From Tubiluchus corallicola (Eukaryota > Priapulida > Priapulimorpha > Priapulimorphida > Tubiluchidae), in contig JAQGDQ010000025.1 in assembly GCA_030141605.1 (NCBI GenBank), positions 292,907 to 356,906 on the forward strand: a stretch of 64,000 nucleotides of DNA, read 5' to 3'. The first letter of the stretch is position 1; each line of letters opens with the position of its first letter. Below are positions 55,606 to 64,000 of this stretch, piece by piece. Position numbers and translations under genes: made by a program. A model generated the notes under the pieces. That model was not told where the DNA came from, made no database searches, and was given only the letters and a program-made list of their open reading frames with translations.

Positions 55606-57895
55606 TCAGAATATTCAGCAAAGTAATCTGAGATCTGATTGATAAATTAATGACGATGACACATGTACGATTTACATCGGACTAACTGCCAGTAGAACAA
55701 ATCAGCAAGTTCAAGTTAACTTCCTTAAACTCTGATTTTGTTGGCGTCAACTTAGTGTACTGTTGACAGAAACATTTTTCCTGAAAAAAATAAACCAAAA
55801 CATGTCGCTTAAATCTTCTTTTATTAAACAACGTTTCGTGATGGCAAATCTCTTCATTGGGTAATCAAAACTGCAAGATAATTTAAAATTAAATATTTAA
55901 TTTGCACTGCTTTAATGTGAGTTGATTGTTTAAAAACACTACTAGGAAATTGTGACATTTACAAAAAAAGTGCAAAATTTTTTGTAAAAATGTAATAAAA
56001 ATTAATTTGCAAACAATTGTTGTAAATTTTGTAATTTTTTTATGCATTTCATGTTTTCGACATTATTTCGTATTGAGGCAGTGTGAATTAATTTAAGTTT
56101 GAATTATCTTGTCGATTGATTATCCAGTGAAGAGACTTGACATCTCGAACAGTTATGTTCAAAAAAAGTTAAAGCCGTTGTATCTCGTTCTCCACACAGA
56201 AAGTGAATTTGCAAAGAAAAATTGGTTAAATGGCGTGTTATGCGTGTACATTGGCGATTATATAAATGTTATTAATATCAGTTATATAACGCTTAAGCAA
56301 TGTTTTGCGACAGTGCTGCCAATATAGTGCGCATTTTTAAATGCTAAAATACTAATAACAGCTAACAAGTTATTACGTGAAGTCCCTGTTGTACTGATGA
56401 CACAAGACGTTTTGCGAAGCGAGTAGATGTACACTATTTCGCGCGACATTTGATTACTGGATGCATTCTTCAAAGGATCTGAAAAGCAAAATGTGCGAAA
56501 AATGATAGGTTTTAACAATAACTTCATTTCTGCTCTTTAATTGAAATTTCAGCTTCCAATACTAATTTGTCTCGTTTCCGTATTCGCATTCACACGATGT
56601 TCAAATAACCCATAGGTATCCATCGCAATAGGTATAAAACTGAACAAGTAACTTTCGTTTCTATAAGAGCAACTTAACTTAGACAAACGTAATGGCAATT
56701 TATAATCCTACTTTGTTAAAACCACCTACATGTATTAGAAATTTTGGTATTCAAGCCCAGCTTTGTGAGTGCACGTAGAAAGAGATACGTACGTAGCAAA
56801 AGGGAAAGATCATACTTTACCATAGCATTAAGTCCTACTCCAGTACCTGCTTTATCATAGCATTTACTTAACCACCCACCTGCCCAACTGCTTATCCCAA
56901 AATACTTCCTCTCGCAGACTCCCTCCCCATCGTTTCTAATTCGTCTTAATTAGCCTAAGAGTGTTTTGTGTTGCTAATTATGTTAAGTAATGGCTACTAT
57001 AATAGATCAGACAGAATCTGCAGGAGATGGGTAATTACTCGTCCGCTAACAATAACAGTAATGGAGGCGCCGCAAAAGAGCCAATCTTGATTCTCTTGTT
57101 TCTTGCGAAGTGCGCCCACTTACGTGTATTTCGCAAGAATTTTTGCGCATTATTATTTGAGCTTTATTCAACAATTCGCATCTTTTACAGTTGAACACAC
57201 AAATTTTTTGCATGAAGATGAATTCTTTAAAGGTGTGTGCTCAGTGTGGGTGCGCCTAGGTGAATGATAAGAACAGAATAATAATGATGATCTGGAAAGA
57301 GCGAGGAGGGAGAAAGAGAGAAGAACCCCTGAGCCTATAATTACATACTGTTTTGTGTCGGTTGATATCTGTAGATCATAACAAAGCCATTCATCACTAT
57401 CTAAATTAGCTGGTGGCTTTGTGAGGCCGATAAAAGCTAATGCAGAAGTTAATTCGGCTAATTGTGACACAGAGGCAGGTAATTAGTAATTGTAGTTATC
57501 AGCGAATCTCGTGAAGATGTTGCTTATTGCTGTTTTGCGTGAATTGCGCGCGCGCTTGCGCAATTTGGCAACGATCAAACGCAGGAATCTTCTGTGTGCA
57601 CAAAGTAGTTAGAAGTGAGAGTAATTAGCATAATTAATTAAAAAAGTACCAGCAACCTAATCCTAAAAGTAAAAAAGTGAAGCATCTCAACATTTTCAAG
57701 TATTAAACTGGCAAGACAAAGTGTAGGCCCGTTATTTTGCCAGTTTACTCAACAACATATTGTTATAATTAAGAATTGATTTGTTTTAGGTATAGCAAAG
57801 AGATTCTTAGTGTGCCAGGAGGGCACACCTGGTGTATGCCTACTCTGTTTGTTCCCCATGTGTGAGAGCGAAGTAGGTGTCCTGGTTCTGGTGTT
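55606..57895. other. Gene-free DNA with a candidate regulatory block
   Basis: About 57000-57640 is the most complex part: GGTAATTACTCG, GAGGCCGATAAAAGC, AGTTAATTCGGCTAATTGTG, GGTAATTAGTAATTG and a GC-rich palindrome at 57542-57565. A 100-codon minus-strand frame at 57168-57470 is unsupported. Confidence 0.45.
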
Positions 57896-58016
57896 GCCTT
57901 GTCTTGTGTTGTTTTGTCTTGCTTATCTTGTTTTGTCTTGATTATCTTGTCTTGCTTGTCTTGTCTTGTCTTGTCTTGCTTGTCTTGTTTTGCTTGTCTT
58001 GCCTTGTCTTGTCTTT
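57896..58016. repeat. (CTTGT)n pentamer repeat
   Basis: About 24 imperfect CTTGT/CTTGC units. Plus and minus frames are low-complexity products of the repeat. Confidence 0.95.
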
Positions 58017-59933
58017 TAGTTTTAATGATTTTAAAGTTGATAATAGTTCGTGTTTTCGAAACGCAATTCACAAAAAAGTGAACTGACGTGCTTGCAAAAA
58101 GAAAATATAGTGTCGCTATTATTTCTTTCGAATTTCTGAGACATTAAAAACTGTATCCAAAAGCACTTGCATGACTGCTCAGTGAAAATACATGCAAGTA
58201 TAAACATAATAAGTACATAAGTATAAAGATTTTCTTTTTAGATGATTAAGTTAGTCTATATTCAATATAATTATGCGGCTCACTGATTTGGACATCACTC
58301 ATATCACGTTTCAAGGCAAATTCCTTACGCCGCCCCACCCCCATGTGAAACTTTCTTCTATTCGCCTATGCCCACACATTGAGCGCAGGATGCTTTGACA
58401 CAGAATGTTTGGACACTTGTAGTCTTGGCCATACGGACAATTTGGACACTGGCACATTGGTTATTTGGGCACCTATATCGTTTTGAATGCGCCATTCAGA
58501 CACAAGAATTCAAGTTTTGTGGAAAGTCAGAAAAGTGCATCATTTTTCTCGTTGTCCAATGTTTTAAAGTATTCATCAAGCCTCAGTGACCAACAGCAAC
58601 TCTCCTTTTGGTCAGCCTAGACGAAAGGGTATGATAAAATCATTCTCATCCATCACGAATGGACGACAAAGGTTGTTGACAAATCTATACCAAAACTAAA
58701 TGACAGCTACACAACACTTTTAATAATTTATCAGAAATCTGATGGCAATTTGGCCTGCTTGCGAGTCTGATATTTTATTTTTAAGCTAGCATTTAACAAA
58801 ATATGTGCAATTTTGTGCTGAAATATTCCGTGTGAATAAATATCAAGATCAGCCGTTTAGCAGAATTGGAAGTATAGTTGTACTTAGTCAATACATTTAG
58901 GCCTTTCGCTTATCGATCGCCTTAGGCCCGTGAAAACCTTGATCCACCCCTGTCTACAGTTAACAAAAAACACTTACCAGTAGAGGATAAAAATTTACAA
59001 GTAATATTTTGCTCAAATATGTGTTTATTAGTCTAGATTGTTTAAACTACCGTTTTCAACCATTGTTTCAATCACTATTATATATACTCTTTATACTACA
59101 ATACATAGACTATCTCCACCATCCCACATTTCGTGTTAAATCATTCTACTTGGACGCTAAATTAGTCAGAAGTTCATTAGGCAGATATCTTGACCGTATT
59201 ATAAGATTATCAGTCAAAGAAAGCTGAAAATAAACAAGTACATAGTGCATTGTTGTCGAAATAAAACTAGCAAAACCGATTATTTGTACAGCTAAGGATT
59301 GTTTGTCCGTCGGCCATTGTTCCACAACAATATCAGCAACTCCGCAGAGAGACAGACAGACGCTGGAATTGTTTTCTGAAGAATAGTTGGCGCAAAAAGT
59401 CACCGTAGTTTCCCTGGACCTGAGCCGATTAGAGATCCACTCAAGATGAGCGAGAGCAATTAGACCATATAAACGACTTAAACTATTCTTTGTTGAATCA
59501 CTAATCTCTTTTAACAAGCCTCAAAGAACCACAATGGACGGACAGTTGTTCAGGAGGAGGTACTCGGTGCGCAGACGGCCCGGGGGATTTGCTATCCGAT
59601 TCTCTTTCCACTACTCCTCTTTCATTAAGTACACGTCGCAGAGTGCTTTTACCCGCCCAATGGATTGTTTATGAAACGTACTAAGTGTATCCTGGGGCTG
59701 GAAGAGTTCATCATATCTCATCATGCCAAATTAGCTAAAAGACGCGTTTTGTGATGCTTTGTTGCCGTTATCGGGTTCACGAATGCATTAAATTAAAGTA
59801 AGCTAAGCGTGCATTTTTTTTTAAATAAAACACGGTTGTGCCTGTGTAGATTCAGAAAAACCGGACCTTAATTCAAAGTTAATTAGAAGCAATTAATAAA
59901 AATTAGACAATAAAGAAAGCTAGTTCAGAATGC
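58017..59933. other. Gene-free DNA
   Basis: TTTGGACAC/GGCACATTGG words repeat loosely at about 58390-58480. A minus-strand CAGGGGTGGATCAAGG word ending at 58951 looks like a hAT-type element end, but no partner is found. A 123-codon minus frame at 59146-59517 has no known domain. Confidence 0.4.
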
Positions 59934-60170
59934 GAAGCATTGCATAACTCACTCATTGAGCATTTTCTGTCCAACTGTCTGGGTATGTCATTTGTTATGG
60001 ATCCGTTTCTTCATAAATATGTTCGCAAAAGTTTAGATTAGGGAATAACTCTATATAGGGACGTCACAATATAAAAACTGGCTAAAAACTCATTACTTGA
60101 GCAACAACGAGAACGAGGTCGGTATTACGGCAAAATAGACCACCTTACAGAGTTACTTCGAAAACGAAAA
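59934..60170 (+). repeat. Dispersed repeat family B, copy 2
   Basis: Same orientation as 49971-50209, about 10 kb away; landmarks in the same order. Confidence 0.65.
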
Positions 60171-61484
60171 AAATCACGACATTTCAGTCCATCACTGTAG
60201 ACTACAGTCAGATGAAAAAGAAAAAGAGCGCAAACAATCATCAAATGCTAATTTTTTTGGGTACTTCTGGTCGTTGTTTTTTAATTCATTCAGTGTTAAT
60301 GCTGTTGTTTAGATTTGGTCCAAGACAGTTGCAAAAGCAAAAGTTATTCTTCAACTAATTAATCAAGCTAGCTGATTTTAAATGCAATCGCAGATGCTTT
60401 TTAATAAAAGAAACTCCGCACCTTTGTGCGGGCCTTTTCTTTAGAACACTTTGGGAATACCTCATTGCAACGCAGGTAGACTTCGTTTTAATTTGACTTG
60501 ACTAGGCGTAATGAAAAACCTACCCGACCACAATTCAAAAATTAGACACAAAAACCGGCAGTTTTAATCCAATGTTCCAGGCGCCTAGTCCCTCACAGAT
60601 GCTGATCTGCCGAACCAGGTTTGGCGTAGATAAAGTGGCAGTAAGCGCAACTTAAAACTTTTATCATCACCTGTTGTTAAACGCGATTGTAAGCTATAAT
60701 GCCAGGTAGATTTAGTAAAATCCGGTTAAAAACACCGCCATGTAATTACACAGACACGCGAAATAGCACGGATTTCAACCAGCAGTTGCAGCTTTATTAG
60801 ACTTACTATAGTTCTTATGTTCAAATACTTAAAGGAACGAACACGTCACTCAGTATGTTGAGTTTATTTTACCGTTTATCAGTTAAACTTAGAAAAAATA
60901 TAGTAAAGATATTTACAAAAAAAAACTGTCTACAAAGCATAAATTTAAAATATACTACATTTGAATAGAAATTTTCAGGCGTGGTGGTTACCGCCATTCA
61001 CTTGAAAATTATGACATAACTGGGAGACATCGCAACTTTTCGTAAGCGCGTCGTGGTTTTCCGTAAGAGCACGCTGCTTAAACTAATTCAAACTTCTGCA
61101 GCTTAACTAATATTCACGCAAAATTAGCTATCTAATTTTTGGTACAAACTTTTTATACTTTTGGTGAAGACAGTGCGCTACTTTTCTCCAGAACGAATGA
61201 CGTCATTGGCACAAAAATGGGCTTTGAAAATGGGAGCGAAAATGGAAGAATGAAATGATCACGACTTTAAAGTGATTTTACTAATTAAACTGGCGCTTAT
61301 TGCAATTTTATTACTAAATCCTTCTAACATTTTTCGCGAAATAAGCCTGACTTCCCAGAAGGCTTGGCCTTTCCTTTAAGCTCATGCTTATAGAATTTGA
61401 TTTTTTTGGTTTTCTTATTTATAAGGTGCGTTTTTGTCTATTCTTTGTGTTTGTTGAGACGATGGTGATATGATACGTGGTTGG
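60171..61484. other. Gene-free DNA with a candidate regulatory block and hairpin
   Basis: About 60340-60740 is of higher complexity. A perfect 6-bp-arm hairpin, CCGCAC-CTTT-GTGCGG, is at 60416-60431. No ORF. Confidence 0.4.
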
Positions 61485-61703
61485 TACGAGGATGATTATG
61501 ATGAAATAAATTGACTTGGATGCAAAAAATGATAATGAGAATGAAGATGGGTGATAATAAGATTATACAGATGATATTGGTAGTGATGACAGTAATGATG
61601 ACTGATTATGGCAATACTGCTGTTGTTGCTGCTGCTGCTACTGCTGCTGATGATGATGACAAATTTAATGATGTGGACGATACTGATTACGATAAGTTTT
61701 AGC
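61485..61703. repeat. Imperfect ATG/GAT/GCT triplet repeat
   Basis: ATGATGA and GATAATGA words, then a GTTGCT/GCTGAT run at 61618-61658. The 63-codon frame across it reads as Met/Ala/Asp-rich low complexity. Confidence 0.8.
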
Positions 61704-63244
61704 TAAAAATATGAAACTAATATTTTCCGCTCACCTGCGTAATTAGAACACGCATTTTAGTCACCTTGAAGCAACAGTAAATGGCGTATAACCTCTACTT
61801 TGTGTAGTGCAGACCTTATGCTTGAATGAAACGTGTTGGATTGAATTAACAATATAGGAAAGATGATCCTCGTCATTAAGAGAGGCCATTCTCTTTGTCA
61901 GTCGCGTGTCCGGCACGATCTGATCATATTAATGCACGACGATTGGTTGGTTTGACGTATCAAATAACTCTAAAGCTACACGAAAATTTACTTATTCCCC
62001 TGTCAAATCCCAGCTCATTTGCTCGATTATGAGCGCACGTAAGCATCTTATTTGTTACAATCTTTTCAGAGGCTTATATGCAAATTGCAGCGTTGATGTA
62101 ACAGTACTCCCGGCACAGGTATAACAAGCCGTTTAGCAGATAAAATTGCTTTAACAATTTCCATTCTTGCTGCTGTTTGTGCTACTTGGACTCGAGAGCA
62201 TGTCATCATTACGGCTGACACACGACACCAATTTATTCGCCACCATGCTGGCAGCTGATTACCTAACTACGCTAATTCTTTTATGTTATGCATAATTTGC
62301 TGAGCACACGTAGCATTAAGTTTAATTCGCGTTTGTTTGTTTTTCAATCTGTTTATTGCTCCATTCGTTTATTTCTTGCTTGCTTGTTTGCTTCATTGCC
62401 TAAAAACTGAAACGTCGAGCACGTGTAGATAGTGTCAATTAAAATTTTCCTGTCAGACGTTTCTCAGACATTGAACTTTTAATTCTTCCAGTCGGGTTTG
62501 ATCAAAGAATTACTGTCTCAAGTGCTGTGATTAAAATGGCATTTTTATCTCCTCCGTCCAGCCAATTAAAATTTAATTATAAACTGACGAGAAAATTTAG
62601 GCCTAATATTTAACTGTTCTCGAACTCGAGCTGCGTTGCAACACTTTAGACAAATAGAGAATTTTTTAGGACAAATGTAGCTAGATTATGGACTTAAATT
62701 ATAAGACGATATCAATCCATGATAACCGTAACTTTTTTAGTTGAACTTGGACCTCTCAGGAATCAATTAGATTGTTGTACTGTTCTGGTTATTTATCGTA
62801 CACTGTTACTTATCTCATTTGAACTTGCATTGACAGAAAAGAAGCACAAAACTTCCGACCTCCCGGACATCGTTTTAAAACAGGAAATGGCTCACGCCAT
62901 CTCACGGAAGGGTTAACACGCACGGCATTTAGTCGTTAAACACTTCCATGAGAGCGTGCAGTTTAGCAAAGTGACAAGTTATGATTAAAGGCGGCGGTTT
63001 TTCAGATTAACCAGCAAGATGATTACACACTCGTCAGCTCAGTAAATGCACAGGAGCTACATATGATCCTCCAAGGAGATTTTACTGCTGGCTTGCTCGT
63101 GTTGATGGAATATAAAGTAGCTGAATCCTGTATTAAATGAGGACTTCATCTAGTCAATTATTCTTCAAGTATAGTTACTATATAGTACTATATTTACTAT
63201 AAAACTTACAATGGCACAAGAATTTGTTTGCAATACATATTTAT
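61704..63244. other. Gene-free DNA with a candidate regulatory block
   Basis: About 61960-62330 is more complex, with an octamer-like ATATGCAAATTGC near 62078, GGCTTATATGC, GCTGATTACC and TATGCATAATTTGC. No supported ORF. Confidence 0.45.
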
Positions 63245-63370
63245 AATAACATTTCCTTTTCTTCTCCCTCTCTTTCTCTCTTTCTTTCTTCTCTCTCTCT
63301 CCCTCTCTCCTTTTCTTTTTCTTCTTCTCCTTTTTCTCTCTTCCCTCTGTCTTTCCCTCTCTCTTGATCC
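63245..63370. repeat. Polypyrimidine tract (CTTTCT/CTCTCC)
   Basis: About 125 bp almost purely C and T on the plus strand; frames give Ser/Leu/Phe or Lys/Glu/Arg runs. Confidence 0.95.
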
Positions 63371-63499
63371 TATTATATCTTTCTTTAATAACTCGGCACA
63401 TAAAAGGTAGCATGAATTTCAAAACTTCTGGAATGAGAGCTGAGTTAGCAGAGGTATTTTAGTCACGCCTAGGTGTATCCTCCTTGAGTGGTGTATATA

Positions 63500-63568
63500 T
63501 TCTCCCTCTTTCCTTCCTGCCCTCATTCTTTCTTTCTTTCTTTCTTTCTTTGTTTCTTTCTCTTTCTA
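63500..63568. repeat. (CTTT)n microsatellite in a pyrimidine-rich tract
   Basis: CTTTC repeats, with pure TTTC units from about 63529 to 63551. Confidence 0.9.
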
Positions 63569-64000
63569 CAAAACAAGCCTCACAACACTCGAAGTGAACT
63601 AAAGAAATATTTTTGCCTTACGTCAGACAAGAACAGCGCTTAATACAGTTGTATTTGAGCAGAAATAAACAAATTAATGCAATCGAAGACTGACGGCCGA
63701 AGCTGACATAAAAGAGGATAACTAGGCGGCCAAAAAATCACCTAAAACTAAAAAGACTTTATAGAGGAACCAAAGAAACAGGTAAACCTGAATTATGCTA
63801 TTACCAGGGCCATTATCCTTGTTCCATCATTGTTATTTCTCCGCGCATCAGTAACAGCATCATCATTACCACCACCATAGTCATCGCCATAGTCGCCGCC
63901 TTAGTCGGTATTCTGTAAATTATCATTGTAATCGCATAAACAATGAATGATTTTTAAGAGTATCGCGTCATTTACCACACTAGAGACACGTGTGTGGAAA
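63569..64000. other. Non-coding right edge
   Basis: I see no gene. Some CATCAT/CACCAC and GTCGCC triplets occur near 63850-63900. Confidence 0.4.

Noticed and set aside
57168-57470. 100-codon minus-strand frame
   Set aside because: Composition and TAATTA-rich content suggest regulatory DNA; no domain or splice support.
59146-59517. 123-codon minus-strand frame
   Set aside because: No recognisable domain, no splice sites or start context, and it lies in the gene-free region; kept only as an unsupported frame.
1-64000. CRISPR arrays, bacterial operons, prophage or plasmid features
   Set aside because: Spliced genes and repeat content show animal nuclear DNA; the tandem repeats lack spacer-repeat structure.

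Overview
The window is nuclear DNA from an animal, most likely an invertebrate. It is AT-rich, its genes are split by GT-AG introns, and it is full of microsatellites, short inverted-repeat elements and one LTR retroelement. Gene density is low: three host genes in 64 kb, all in the left half. I cannot place it to phylum from sequence alone.

Layout. 1-7551 (minus strand): the 5' eight exons of MPHOSPH10 (MPP10, a U3 snoRNP/SSU-processome protein); its last part runs off the left edge. 7552-11795: intergenic DNA and the probable 5' leader of the next gene, holding a 649-bp inverted-repeat element with a target-site duplication and one copy of a three-copy ~0.45-0.5-kb repeat. 11796-13670 (plus): a coding exon for a 624-residue protein with six GATA-like Cys4 fingers and a C-terminal coiled coil. 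I do not recognise it as a named gene, and it is the strongest candidate for something undescribed. 13816-14217: a pogo/Tigger-like MITE. 19594-23482: a 3.9-kb LTR retrotransposon with LTRs that look identical, a 4-bp target duplication, a primer-binding site, a gag-like ORF and only the tail of pol. 28335-33254 (plus): a two-exon Golgi carbohydrate sulfotransferase.

From 33.3 kb to the right edge no convincing host gene is visible. This ~30-kb desert has tandem repeats (a 33-bp minisatellite; GAT, GTT and TTA tracts; pentamer tracts), further MITEs, and blocks of higher-complexity DNA rich in homeodomain- and POU-like words that could be enhancers of a gene outside the window. That reading is inference.

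The three host genes do not form a pathway: one is ribosome biogenesis, one a putative nuclear zinc-finger protein, one extracellular glycan sulfation. The mobile elements share a pattern: most are short and non-autonomous, with no transposase or reverse transcriptase gene visible anywhere in the window.
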